From positions 1 to 64,000 of the forward strand of contig NZ_PJME01000004.1 of NCBI RefSeq assembly GCF_002954775.1: a stretch of DNA of 64,000 bases, written 5' to 3'. The notes under the pieces were generated by a model. The model saw only the letters and a program-made list of their open reading frames with translations. It was not told the DNA's origin and made no database searches. The DNA comes from Streptomyces geranii. GTDB taxonomy: Bacteria > Actinomycetota > Actinomycetes > Streptomycetales > Streptomycetaceae. The translations under genes were made by a program, and so were the position numbers. Of this stretch, positions 25,403-36,500 are shown piece by piece. Numbering within the stretch: the stretch's first letter is position 1; each line of letters begins with the position of its first letter.

Positions 25403-27193
25403 TCAGAGTCCGGCGGCGGGCAGGTCGCCGCGCTCGGCGAGCGGGAACTGCCAGTACGAGAACAGCCGGTTCCGCCGGTGCAGTTGGCGCAGCACCCGCA
25501 TCACGTCGTCGACCACGGCGGCGTCGGTCACGGCTTCGTGCGGGTGCACATGCCGTCGTACGCGCTCCAGTTGGAGGAGGAGCAGGGCGCCGCTGGGCAG
25601 CGGGTCGTCGAGCGCCGGGGTGGAGTGGACGTAGGTGAGCACGCAGGCGGCGGTGGCGTGCAGGAGGCAGTACTCCTTGGCCAGGTCGAAGAGTTCGGCG
25701 GACTGGCCGTACTCGCGGCCGAGCGCCGCCTTGAGCGAGGCGACACGTTCCGCCAACGAGGCCGCTCCGGCGAGGAGTTGCTCGGCGGTGTCCGCCGCCC
25801 GGGTCAGCCAGTCCCGTTCGTGCGGCTTGGCCTCCTCGGCCATCTTGCGCAGGTGGACGAGTGCGGTGGGTGCGGCGAGGAGGGCGTCGTCGCGGCCCCG
25901 GCTGTACAACTCCTGGTCCCAGGGCCGGTACAGCGGCAGCTCGCGGTCGACGCCGAAGAGGACGGCCGCGCGCTCGGCGGCCTCGTCGCGCAGTGCCTGA
26001 TCGGCTGTCGCGGCCGTGCCGAGGAGGCCTTCGAGCTGGAGCGCGAGGTTCTTGAGGTTCACGACGGTGTTGCCGTCGGCGAAGTTGGCGACCGGCAGAT
26101 CACGCATCATCTTCTGGTGGATCGCGTAGTGCGGGTGGTCGCGCAGGTAAAAGCGCGCGCCGAGGACGACGTTGAGCTGGGCGAAGGTGCGCTCCAGGAG
26201 CGTCGGCACGAAGTACTTGACGACCGACGACCACACACTGGTCTGCTCCGGCACGACCTGCAGCGCCCGGACCGCGCCCAGGCTGACCGCGTCGGCGACC
26301 ATCAGATCCGCGAAGCACTCCACCAACTGGCGCCGGGAGTAAGGGACATCGCTGACCGTACGGCCGAAGACCGTCCGCTGCTCGGTGAAGTCGAGGGTGA
26401 CGCGCAGGCCGGTGTCCACGGCGGAGAGCGCGATGCCGCTGATGAGGGCGCGGGCCGTCTGGGAGGTCTTGAGCGCGATCTCCAGGCCCTGTCCCTCGCG
26501 GCCGATCAGCGCGGAGTCCGGCACGAAGACCCGGTCGAGGCGGAAGCCGCTCATGTCGAGCCCGCGCAGGCCGTGCATGCGCTCGCGCGGCAGCTCGTCC
26601 ACGGCTCCGGCGGGGGTCTGCCGCTTGTCGAGGACGAAGACGGAGTAGCCGCCCGGGCCGCCCCGGGGGTCGGTGCGGGCGTGGACGCTCAGCCCGTCGG
26701 CGACCCGGCCGTTGCCGATCAGCCACTTCTCGCCGGTGAGGAGATAGCCGCCCTCCGTCTTCTCGGCGGTCATCTCGTTGGCGAGCAGATCACTGCCGTG
26801 GCGGCGCTCGGACAGGCCCCAGGCATACCGGGTTCCGCGCTGGATGGCGTCCACCATGGCCCGCTTCTGGGCGTCGGTGCCCGCCACCCAGGCCGGCATG
26901 AAACTGAGGCTGGTGATGATGAACGCGGTCGCGGTGGTCGGGTCCCGGCGGGCGATCAGCCGCATCAGGTTGAAACCGATCTCCACGTCGCCCGCCTTGC
27001 CGCCCTGGGCGCGGGGCAGGGAGTGGTCCAGCGCGCCCCAGCGCTGGAGGAGGTTCACGAACTCGTAGGGGTAGTCCTCGCGTTCGTCGTATTCGAGGAC
27101 GCGGCTGTACGGCATGCGGCTGGTCGGGTCGTGCGGGTCGCCCAGATGGCGTTCCAGCCGCGCGGCCAGCTCCGTGAGGTCCGACTTCGGCAC
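25403..27193 (-). CDS. Large acyl-CoA dehydrogenase family protein 1
   Basis: A 596-residue flavoprotein, about 200 residues longer than ordinary 380-aa acyl-CoA dehydrogenases. The FAD/substrate core is present: AWGLSERRHGSDLLANEMTAEKTEGGYLLTGEKWLIGNG (124-162), GREGQGLEIALKTSQTARALISGIALSAVDTGLRVTLDFTEQRTVFG (231-277). Where many members have the catalytic Glu (YEGT) this reads FADGNTVVNLK, Asp373 at that position by my alignment. An all-helical C-terminal domain (about 400-596) follows. GTG start with GGAGA; 14 bases after its sister gene. Probably installs a double bond on the PKS-derived acyl chain. Confidence 0.85.
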   Translation of the reverse strand: MPKSDLTELAARLERHLGDPHDPTSRMPYSRVLEYDEREDYPYEFVNLLQRWGALDHSLPRAQGGKAGDVEIGFNLMRLIARRDPTTATAFIITSLSFMPAWVAGTDAQKRAMVDAIQRGTRYAWGLSERRHGSDLLANEMTAEKTEGGYLLTGEKWLIGNGRVADGLSVHARTDPRGGPGGYSVFVLDKRQTPAGAVDELPRERMHGLRGLDMSGFRLDRVFVPDSALIGREGQGLEIALKTSQTARALISGIALSAVDTGLRVTLDFTEQRTVFGRTVSDVPYSRRQLVECFADLMVADAVSLGAVRALQVVPEQTSVWSSVVKYFVPTLLERTFAQLNVVLGARFYLRDHPHYAIHQKMMRDLPVANFADGNTVVNLKNLALQLEGLLGTAATADQALRDEAAERAAVLFGVDRELPLYRPWDQELYSRGRDDALLAAPTALVHLRKMAEEAKPHERDWLTRAADTAEQLLAGAASLAERVASLKAALGREYGQSAELFDLAKEYCLLHATAACVLTYVHSTPALDDPLPSGALLLLQLERVRRHVHPHEAVTDAAVVDDVMRVLRQLHRRNRLFSYWQFPLAERGDLPAAGL

Positions 27194-27207
27194 GGGTTCT
27201 CCAACGG

Positions 27208-28956
27208 TCAGTGGGCGGTGGCCGGTTCGGGGTTCGGTGTCAGCTGTTCCGGGCGTGCGCAGAAGAGTTGGTTGCGGGTGTGGAGTCGCGTGGTGATGTC
27301 CAGGGCGGGGAGCAGGGCGGGGGCCTCTCGCCGGGGGTCGGTGCCGGTCGCTCTCGCGAGGAGGTAGGCGAGGGTGGCCGCGAGCCAGCGGGTATCGCCG
27401 GGAGGAGTGCCGAAGAGGGGGTAGGTGGGGTTGGCCCACCAGAGGAGGAGGGCGCAGGTGGCGGCGTGGAGGTAGGCGAAGCTGTCGGCTGCGTCTACCA
27501 GGCCTGTGTCTCGGTCGGCTGTCGCCATGTCTTCGGCGAGTTGGGTGAGAGTGGTGGTGAGGCGGGTGATGAGGGTTGCGGTTGTTTGGTCTGCTTGAGC
27601 GGTGAGTTGGGGTGCCAGGTCGAACAGGGCTTTGGTTATGGGGGAGTTGCCTCGGGCTGTGAGGTCCAGGTGTTCCGGGGCGTATGGGGGGAGGGGTTCT
27701 GTCAGGTCGAAGAGCCTGCGTATGGGTTGGTGCTCTTGGTGGGCGGGTGTCTCGCCGTCGTGGCTTGTCGCGCAGTTCCCCGCGCCCCTGAGGCCGATCT
27801 CCTGGACGAGAGTTGGTAGTTGGGCCGCGTATGCGCGCAGGTTTGCCAAGGTGCTGGTGTCTACGACCCTCACGATGGCCGCGTCGCGTTGGAGCTTCTG
27901 GAACAGGCCGTTGCCCGGGCCCTCCGTGCGGAGTACCGCGCGGGTTGCCAGAACCGTGGCGCAGCGGCGGAGTGCGTCGTCGGTGTTCTCCGCCACCACG
28001 TGCTTGGCGGCACAGCCCCAGACACTGAACACCTCCGGGAACACATGGATGCCCCGGGCAGCCGTCAGCGCCGTGACGTCCGCTGCCAGCAGCGCGGCCG
28101 ATGCGATGGCCAACTCGCGTCTGGGGTACGGGGATTCGCTGACCGTCGTACGGCCGACCCGGCGGGCTGTCGCGAAGTCCAGGGTCAGGCGCAGGGCCGT
28201 GTCGGCGCAGCCGAGGCTGCCGGCCATGCTCATCACCCGGACCACCTGCTGGGCCTTCATCACCGACTCCAGCGCCTGGCCCTCGCGGCCCACCAACGCC
28301 TCGGCGGGGACCGGGAACCGGTCGAAGCGGAGGTGGGCGAAGTCGATGCCGCGCATTCCGGAGGCCGGAACGGCCGGGCCGCGCTCCACGTCTCCGGGCA
28401 GGTCGAGCAGTACCGCCGAGAACGCGCCCGGTCCGCGCTCGCCCGTCCGTGCCACGAGGTACAGCGCCTCGCAGCGGCGGCCCAGGCCCACCATCCACTT
28501 CTCGCCCGTCAACTCCCAGCCGTCAGCGGTCGGTTCGAGGCGGGCCGTGTTGGCGAGCAGGTCGCTGCCGTGGTCCGCCTCCGACAGGGCGAAGCCCACC
28601 GCGCCGCCCCTCGCGAGGATCTCCGCCGCGTGCTTCTGCTGCTCCGGCGAGCCGTGCAGCGCCAGACAGGTCGCCGCGGTGATCCCGAACATGGTGGCCG
28701 GCATGATGTTCAGGTCCCGGCGGGCGGCCGTGCGGACCAGGACCATGCTGTGCTCGAAGGACTCGAACCGTCCGCCCCACTCCTGCGGCAGGTAGTTGAG
28801 GTGGAAGCCCGCCTCACGCAACGCCCCGCTCAACTCCTCGGGGAACGCGTCCTGTTCGTCCCGGCGGACGGCCGCCGCGAAGCCGTACGGATTCTCCGCG
28901 TCGTACGGATCGCCCAGCAGCCGCTCGATCTCCTCGGCGGTCGGCGACGCGCTCAT
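27208..28956 (-). CDS. Large acyl-CoA dehydrogenase family protein 2
   Basis: A 582-residue sister of the 596-aa protein, with LPQEWGGR, GFALSEADHGSDLLANTARLEPTADGWELTGEKWMVG (121-157) and REGQALESVMKAQQVVRVMSMAGSLGCADTALRLTLDFATARRVG. The base position reads VVDTSTLANLR (Asp366 by alignment). Its ATG overlaps the PfaD-like stop (ATGA). Residues 389-399 are encoded by a dispersed repeat, and the following ~180 residues use unusually many A-ending codons for this genome. Probably forms a heteromer with protein 1. Confidence 0.85.
   Translation of the reverse strand: MSASPTAEEIERLLGDPYDAENPYGFAAAVRRDEQDAFPEELSGALREAGFHLNYLPQEWGGRFESFEHSMVLVRTAARRDLNIMPATMFGITAATCLALHGSPEQQKHAAEILARGGAVGFALSEADHGSDLLANTARLEPTADGWELTGEKWMVGLGRRCEALYLVARTGERGPGAFSAVLLDLPGDVERGPAVPASGMRGIDFAHLRFDRFPVPAEALVGREGQALESVMKAQQVVRVMSMAGSLGCADTALRLTLDFATARRVGRTTVSESPYPRRELAIASAALLAADVTALTAARGIHVFPEVFSVWGCAAKHVVAENTDDALRRCATVLATRAVLRTEGPGNGLFQKLQRDAAIVRVVDTSTLANLRAYAAQLPTLVQEIGLRGAGNCATSHDGETPAHQEHQPIRRLFDLTEPLPPYAPEHLDLTARGNSPITKALFDLAPQLTAQADQTTATLITRLTTTLTQLAEDMATADRDTGLVDAADSFAYLHAATCALLLWWANPTYPLFGTPPGDTRWLAATLAYLLARATGTDPRREAPALLPALDITTRLHTRNQLFCARPEQLTPNPEPATAH
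27762..27790 (-). repeat. Dispersed GC-rich repeat inside the acyl-CoA dehydrogenase 2 gene
   Basis: Read on the minus strand, 27 bases from 27788 down to 27762 (beginning GGGGCGCGGGGAACTGCGCG) are identical to the repeat at 61040-61066. I know this sequence as a common short intergenic element in Streptomyces. Here it is in frame and codes for part of GLRGAGNCATSH without breaking the gene. Confidence 0.8.
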
Positions 28957-30569
28957 CGGGCCCCTTCCAGGGCCGCCTGCGGTTCCAGGGGAACGGGACG
29001 GTAGTCCGCCGCCGACGCCGGGATGCGTACGCCGGAGACGCGGAGTTGGGCCAGGCGGGTGTGGAAGGCGGCGCCGCGCATGAGGTGGTGGGCGACGTCC
29101 GCGACCCGGCGGTTGCCCGGGGCCTTGAGATAGCTGGCGGTGACCCAGTCGTTGAACGCGCCCATCGCCGGGCCGCACCACACCTGGTAGTCGAGGACCC
29201 GGTCCGGATCGCCGACCGTCGACCAGCGGGACGCCATGCCCAGGTACCAGCGGAACACCAGCGCCATCCGCCGCTTCGGGTTCTCGGCGGCGCGGGCCAG
29301 CTGTTCGGGGTCACGGCGGCCGAAGTAGCCGACGCACTCCTGCCAGACCTCCTCCAGCGGGCGGCGGATGATCTGTGTCTCCAGCCGGGCGCGCTCGCTG
29401 TCGGGCAGCGCCTCCAGGCCGTCGTACGTCTGGTACAGCTCGTACAGGCGCTTGGCGCGCATCGGGAACAGGGTGCCCTTCTTCAACACCTGTAGTTCCA
29501 CGCCCATTTCGAACATGTCGGCCGCCGGCGCCATCTCGCAGTCGGCGATGCCCGCGTCCGCCAGCAGCGACTTCGTCGGCTTCGACGCGCCCGACTCCAC
29601 GCACGACTGGTTGACCGAGCCGGTGACGACATAGGCGGCACCCATGGTGAACGCCGCCGCGACCGAGGAGGGACAGCCCAGGCCGCCCGCCGCGCCCACC
29701 CGGATGGGGGTGGGGTAGCGGTGGTCGTGCTGGACGGTGTCGCGCAGGCGGAGGATCGTCGGGAGGAGGGCGGTGAGCGGGCGGCGGTCGGTGTGGCCGC
29801 CCGAGTCGCCCTCGACCGTGATGTCGTCGGCCATCGGGACGTACTTCGCCAGGTCGGCCTGCTCCGCCGTGATCAGGCCCTGGTTGAGCAACGCGCTCAC
29901 CACGGTCGCCGGCGCGGGGCGCATGAAACGTTCCGCCGTCTCCGGGCGGGAGATCTTCGCGATGAGACGGTGCGCGGCCACGACCTCTCCGGACGGGCCG
30001 CGCCGCAGACCGGCCAGGCGGTAGCGCACCACGTGCGGGCTGAGGCTCATGAAGGCCGACGCCTCCACGCACTGGACGCCGTGGCGGAGGAACAGCTCCA
30101 CCGCCTCCCGTTCCAGGCGTTCCTCGCTCGGGCTGTGGATCAGATTGACGGCGTACGGCAGTCCCGGGATCTCGGCGGCGAACCGGGTGAGCGCCTTCTC
30201 GATGGTCTCGGGGAGCAGGCCTGCCGCCCCGTACGAGGCGAGGAAACCCTCTCTGGCCAGGGCGATCACCAGGTCGGCCGAGGCGATGCCGCCCGCCATC
30301 GCGCCCGCCATGTAGGCGTACCGCACGCCGTGCGCGGCCAGGAAGGCGGGCGAGCCGAGGGCGCGCGGGGGCAGTGGGCCGGCGGCGGCCAGCAGGGGGA
30401 GGCCGTCTCCCGGGGTCGGTCCGCCGCCGGAGACGGCGCCGATGCCGGCCGGGGTGCGGACGACGAAGGCGGGACGGTCGAGGTCGGCGAGGGACCGGTA
30501 GATGCCGGCCGGGTCGGTGCCGGGGCTGCCGTCTCCGTACCACCGCAGAGGAGTTGTCTGGGTGTGCAT
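28953..30569 (-). CDS. PfaD-like enoyl reductase (PUFA-synthase ER, nitronate-monooxygenase fold)
   Basis: A 538-residue FMN-dependent trans-acting enoyl reductase. The family run YAYMAGAMAGGIASADLVIALAREGFLASYGAAGLLPETIEKAL and YAVNLIHSPSEERLEREAVELFLRHGVQCVEASAFMSL match PfaD. GAAGGLGCPSSVAAAFTMGAAYVVTGSVNQSCVESGAS carries the FMN phosphate region. The helical C-terminal part (RRMALVFRWYLGMASRWSTVG) is also PfaD-like. It reduces selected enoyl intermediates so that some double bonds are kept. 26 bases after the 2460-aa synthase gene, and overlapping the dehydrogenase gene by 4. Confidence 0.93.
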   Translation of the reverse strand: MHTQTTPLRWYGDGSPGTDPAGIYRSLADLDRPAFVVRTPAGIGAVSGGGPTPGDGLPLLAAAGPLPPRALGSPAFLAAHGVRYAYMAGAMAGGIASADLVIALAREGFLASYGAAGLLPETIEKALTRFAAEIPGLPYAVNLIHSPSEERLEREAVELFLRHGVQCVEASAFMSLSPHVVRYRLAGLRRGPSGEVVAAHRLIAKISRPETAERFMRPAPATVVSALLNQGLITAEQADLAKYVPMADDITVEGDSGGHTDRRPLTALLPTILRLRDTVQHDHRYPTPIRVGAAGGLGCPSSVAAAFTMGAAYVVTGSVNQSCVESGASKPTKSLLADAGIADCEMAPAADMFEMGVELQVLKKGTLFPMRAKRLYELYQTYDGLEALPDSERARLETQIIRRPLEEVWQECVGYFGRRDPEQLARAAENPKRRMALVFRWYLGMASRWSTVGDPDRVLDYQVWCGPAMGAFNDWVTASYLKAPGNRRVADVAHHLMRGAAFHTRLAQLRVSGVRIPASAADYRPVPLEPQAALEGAR

Positions 30570-30595
30570 GGTCGGGGTCGTCTCCTCTGAGCCGG

Positions 30596-33500
30596 TCAGG
30601 CTGCCTGGTCGCGGATGGTGTCGGGGCTGACCTCGATGGCCACGTCGACGAGTTCGTAGATGCGCAGGCCCGGCTTCCACAGGTCGGCGTCCGCGATCAC
30701 CACGAGGCGGTCGCCGTCCCGGCGGACCTCCTTGACGTGCACGTCGAACCTCAACTCCCCGTCGTGGCGCAGGATCTGGCCCCGGTACTTCCAGCTGGTG
30801 GGTACGTCCACGGCCAGGCCGAACCGGGGGTTCTCGATCCCCTCGGCCAGGCCCTGCTCCAGGACGAACAGGCGCATCCCCTGGAGGATCGCCTCCACGC
30901 CGAGCGAGCCGGGCATCACCGGGTCGCGGTGGAAGTGGCAGTCGAAGTACCACTCGTCGGACCGGACCTGGCGGTATCCGTGGAGGTATCCGGCGCCGTG
31001 CCTGCCGCCGTCCGCGACCAGGTCGACGTGGTCGACGAGGTGGTAGTGGCCGCCGGGAAGGTGCAGTCGGCCGCCGGTCCGGTCGGTGAACGCGGGTGCG
31101 TCGTCGGGGAGTTCGATACGGCGGACGCGGGCCGCGTCCGGCTTCTCCTGCTCGATCCAGGGGGCGACGTACGTGCCGTTGTCCAGGCCGACCTGGTTGG
31201 AGAGGGCGGCCTCGCTGAAGTACCCGAACAGGGACTCGCCGGTGTAGAAGACCTCGCCGTCGGCGGAGAGTTCGTACTTGAAGTTCTGAAGTACCGCACC
31301 GGATACGGCACTTGTCATCAGGAGGGTGGAGTGGTGCCGGATCGTCTTCCCCCGAAGGTCGATGTCCTTGACGTAGGTCGCTCTGCCGTCGAGGTTGCGG
31401 ATCGAGTACTCGGTCTCCGGCTGCTTGAGGGTGGCGCCCAGGTAGTAGCCGTTGAGGATGGCCGCCTGGAGCGAGGTCTCCATCAGGACACAGTTGGGGA
31501 GGTGGGGGTGCGCGTTCTCGCGGTAGTACCAGGCGTCGGAAGGTGAGTCGTACTCCGTCACCATCTCGGCGCCGGGCTTCAACTCGCCTCGCGTGCCCGT
31601 GAGTTCCATGATGCGGTCCACGAACTGGAAGTCCCCGTTGGGGATGTACGGGGCCCGGCTCTCCTTGTACACGTCGAACTCGGGGCCCATCGCCGTGCCG
31701 AGGTCGCCCTTCGCGGCGTGCGCGAGGTGGAGTTCGTTGATCAGCGCGGGCTCGCCGGCGCGGTTGCGGCGGCCGAGGAACTCCGGGATGCCGCCGGGGC
31801 CCGCCCGGTACGGCGTACCGTCCTTCTCGCGGATCTGGATGCCGAAGTTGCGCATCCGGATCACCGCCTTGTCGCCCAGGTACACGAGGATGTCGGCGAT
31901 CACGGAGGGGCGCGGCAGCAGCGTCAGCTCCATGACCTCGATCTCGTACCGGATCTCCCGGTGTTGGGGCGTGATCTGGCCGCGGACCTGCACCTCCGTC
32001 TCCAGCCCGACGATCGTCTGGAACCGGGCGTCGGGCAGTACCAGATGCATGCCCTGGTGGAGCAGATACGCCTGGAGGGTCTGGACGGCGCCCTCCGCCA
32101 CCATCGACCCGGCCAGCACCGGGTCGTCGGGGAAGTGGCACTCGAAGTACCAGGCGTCCGGGTCCAGTTGCTTGTGCGCGGTGATCGCACCGAGGCCGCG
32201 CGGCCCGCCCGTACGGTCGATCAGGATGTCGTCGACCATGCGCAGTCGCGCGTCGGGCAGCCGCAGCGCCGGGTTGAGGCCGGCGTCCTGGGCGTGGTGC
32301 GGCCCGAACACCTCGCCGGGCCTGCCCGCCGCCAGCAACTCCAGGTCGGCGGCGGTGAGTCGGTTCTTCTCGGTGTCGGCCAGCGACTTGAAGGAGGTCC
32401 TGGTCAGCGCGGCGCGGCGCTTGCGGTCCCGTTCGGTGACGACGACACCCAACGGCGTGTCGAGTTCGGCCTGGGTGAAGAACCCGGCGCTGGCGTCCTT
32501 GAGTTCGAGGATCAGCTCGCCGTCGGCGTAGCAGAGGTAGCTGAAGAAGAAGAGGGTCGTGTCGCCCTGGCGGACGAAACGGTTGATCGAGATGTCGTAG
32601 CGCAGGGTCTGGCCGGTTCGCGGCAGGTCGCCGTGGAAGACGAGGGTGCTGTCGAGGAGCCGGTAGACCCGCTCGCCCTTGTTGCGGAAGTCGATGCCGA
32701 GATAGCTGATGAGCAGCAGGTCGCACTGCCCCGCCTCGATGGCCACGGCCGGCGGCACCCCGCCGTCCACCGCGTACCAGGCGTCCTTCGGCACGTCGTA
32801 CTCGGTGCGGATGAAGGACGGTTCGTAGACGCCGGTCTCGGCCCGGAGGCCGGTGACGCGGGTGACGAAGTGGTACGGCGGTGCGGGCAGCCGGACGCGC
32901 TTCGCGTAGCCGTCGATGTCCGCGAAGTCGGGACCGAAGACGTCCGCGACGCGGCCGGTGGCGAAGGCGAGGAGCTGCTTCTCGTCCCAGATCACACCCG
33001 GGGGAGTGGGGAGTTGGGCGGGCTGGGGCGCGGCCTCGATGGCCGTGCGCGGGGGCGGGCCGCCGGTGAGCACGGGTGCGGGCGGCGGCGGGGTGAGGGG
33101 GATGGGCGCGGTGGGTGTCGTGACAGGCGCGGGCGCGGAGGTCTCGTCGAGCAGGGCCTCCGTGCGGGTGAGGGTGTTCTCCTGGAGGACGCGCTGGGTC
33201 TCCATCACCACCGAGTGCGTGGCCACCATCTGCTGCCGGATCTCTCGTACGAGATCGGCGGCGGGGTTTCCCGACGACCACTCGGCGGACGGGCCGGGGG
33301 TCGGGGCGGTGGCGGGGGCCGGGGTGCGGCCGGTGGGCGCGACGGAGGTGCGTGGCGGTGCCGGAACGGGCGCGGTCGGTTCCGTCCAGGGGAGGAAGGC
33401 GATCGGTTCGCCGTCGAAGGTGATGACCTCGACGTCGTCGAGGCTCGGGTCGGCGGGCATGGGGGCGGATACCTCCAGCGAGACGGCCGCCGTACGGGCG

Positions 33501-36500
33501 GGCTGGGCGTCCTTGACGTCAACTGCCGTGGGCACGGGCTCCGTTGAGCGGCGAGCGGGAGTCGCGTCGGCGTGTGCGGGGGTGGGGCGTGGCGCGGTGG
33601 CGAGGGCCGGTGCCGGCGAGGCCGCCGCCGCTGCCCGGGCCGCGATGCCCGCCGGGATCGGGGCGCCGCCGCCGACCGGCACCCGCAGCCGGGCCGCACG
33701 GGTGGTGGCCGTTTGCGGGTCCGGGCCGAGCAGCGCCGCCAGATCAACTGGCAGGCCGTGCGCGGCCAGTCGGGCCGCCAGTTGGGCCACGGAACGGGCG
33801 GCGGGGACACCGCGCCGGTCCACCGGCATCGCCACGTGCTCGGCGTCGCCGAGGGTGTCGTGCACCCAGCGGGTGCAGGTCGCGCCCGGACCGACCTCGA
33901 CGAAGTACCGGAAACCGCGGTCGTACGCCGTGCGCACCAGACGCGGGAAGTCGATCGTGCCGCGCAGGGTCTGGGCGATGCGCCGGGCCACCTCCGACCG
34001 GTCCAGATCGGTGACCGAGCCGTAGTCGTACGCGCTGAAGAGGTCGAGGCCCAGGTCGTCCTTCGTGCCCGTCGGGTGGTCGTTGAGTTCGGCGAGGCCC
34101 GCCAACTCCCCGTCCACCACCGGGCAGTGCATCACCGAGCCGACGGGGGAGCGGGCCGACGGGCAGGCCAACTCCTCGATCAGCGAACGGCATTGAGCTG
34201 GCTCGCCCGCGATCACGGCCTCGCGCGGGGTGTTCACATGGGTCAGGAACACCTTGTCGTAGGGCGTGCCGGGGCGGGACAGCGCGGCCGTGACGCGGTC
34301 CGCCGACTCCAGCAGGACGAAGCTGCCCCACACCGCCTCGTCGGGCGTGTCCTCCGGCAGCCGCCACAGGTCGCGGACGGTGCGGCGGGGTCCGGACAGC
34401 CGGTCGCGGAACAGGGGAGTGGCGCTGATCCGGTCGTCGCGGCGCGCGGAGCGCTGCCAGCCGCCGGTGGCGAACAGCATGCTGCTCTCGCCGAGGCTGT
34501 AGCCGAACGCGCCCTGCGCCTTCACGCCGAGCAGTTCGCGTACGAGGTCGGTGTAGAGGATCGCGAAGGTGGTGCCGGTGGCGAGCATGAACGGGATGTC
34601 CTCGCCGAGCCTCCCCTCCAGCGCCATCAAGTCCCGTCGTTCAGGGGTTACTTGGGTACGCGGGTAGAGCTGGGCCGCGCGGAAGAGGCGGTCCGGGTCG
34701 GTGGCCTCGGCCTCGAAGGCGTCGAGGAGGGAGGGGAAGGCGCGGAAGAAGTCCTGGCCGAGACCCGGGTACGAGTTGAACGCCCCCGGGTAGACGAGCG
34801 CCACCTTCCCTTCCGGACCGATCGGCCGGGGCGCGAAGCAACTCCCCGCCGGGGTCGTCCACTCCTCGCCCTTCGCCGCCGCGCCCGGGAGATCGCGGGC
34901 CGCCGACTCCAGCTGGCTGCGCAGCTGTTCGGTGTCCCGGCCGACCAGGACGACCCGCAGCGCGCTGCCCGGCAGCCGTTCGGCGGCGGCCCGGCCGAGC
35001 CGGTACGGATCGGCGCCCTCGGCCAACAGCGCGAGATGCCGCCGCACTTCGGCGAGCAGCCCGTCGAGGTCCGGTGCGCCGAGCGGCAGCAGCACCGGGC
35101 CGCCGGCCTTGCGCCAGTCACTGCGGGCGACCTCGCCCCGCGTCCGGTCTGCGGACAGGACGACGTGCGCATGGGCGCCGTCCGAGCCGACGGCACTGAC
35201 GGCCGCGTACCGGCGTACACCTTGGGCGGTGCGCAGCCAGGGCCGGGAGGCGTCCGGCACATGGAACGCGGACGCGGCGAAGTGGTCGACCAGCTCCGGC
35301 GCGGGCCGACGCCAGCCGGGCGTGCCGGGCACATAGGCGTGGTGCAGGCAGAGCACCGCTCTCAGCAGGCCCGCCATCGCGGCGGCGGTCTGGGTGTCGC
35401 CGAGCTGCGCCTTGGCGCTGCCGAGCGCGACCGTGCCGGAGCCGGCCGGGTACACCTGGGCCAGCGCCGCCAGTTCGGCCGCGTCCTGGCCGGGGGTGCC
35501 GCCCGCGTGGGCCTCGACGTAGCCGACGTCTGCGGGGCCGATGCCTGCGGCGGCCAGCGCCTGCCCGGCGGCTTCGGCGAGCGTGGCGGAATCCGCCTCC
35601 GGCAGCACACCGGCGACGGGTGCCGCGTGGCGAACGGCGACGGACTCGATGCGCGCGTAGGGGTTCCGCGTGCTCGGCCCCAGACCCGCAGCCTGCGCGG
35701 GACCCGTATCCGCGCCTGCTTCTGCCCGCCTGACGACAACAGCCCCCGCGCCCTCCCCGATCCGTCGCCCCCGCTGCCCCTCCCCGAAGCTCAACCCGGC
35801 CCCGGCGACCGGGTTTCCGTCGCGCAGCAGCAGGTTCTCCGGTGAGGCCGCGAGGTCCACCGCGCCCACCAGCACCGCCTCGACGCTCTCGTCCAGCAGC
35901 AGGAGTTGGGCGATCTGGAGTGCCTCGGCGGTGCCCGCGCCGTCCGACGAGACGGTGAAGGACGGGCCGGTGAGGTTCCACAGGGAGGAGATCCGGCTCG
36001 CCATGATGTTGCCGATGTAGCTCAACACCTCGTTGGCGACGATCGGTTCGTGGACGCCCTCCCGGGCAGCTGCGGCCAGCGCCGTGAGTTGATCCTCCGT
36101 CAGTTTCAGGCCCGCGTCGGCGTATGCGCGGCCGAGGAAGTCGCCGAGTCCGTAACGGGCCAGATGCAGATGGGCACTTGGCTCGATCTCCATCGCCACC
36201 ACCACCGCGATCCGGCGCGGCTCGGGCGCCCTGCGGCCCGCCGGAACCGTCCGGTCGTACCCCGCGTCGCGCAGTGCCTCGTCGGCGACCTTCGACATCA
36301 GGGCGTGCTGGAGGTTGTAGTTGCGCAGGTCGGCCGGGGGGATGCGGTGGTCGGCCGGGTCGACGTCGATCCGGTCCACGAAGCCGCCCTCGGGGAGCGC
36401 CGAGCGGTTCAGCCCCGCCCGCTCCAGCGTCCCGCCGGTGGTGTCCTCCAGGCCGCGCCAGCGGTGTTCGGGCAGTGGGCGGAAGGCGTCCGTGCCGTCG

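Noticed and set aside
24647..27367. 906-codon plus-strand open frame opposite PPTase and acyl-CoA dehydrogenase genes
   Set aside because: Antisense shadow spanning two real genes; no recognisable domain.
30570..33281. Long N-terminal extension of the PfaD-like frame into the PfaC-like gene
   Set aside because: Residues are out-of-frame PfaC shadow; PfaD homology starts at the ATG 30569.
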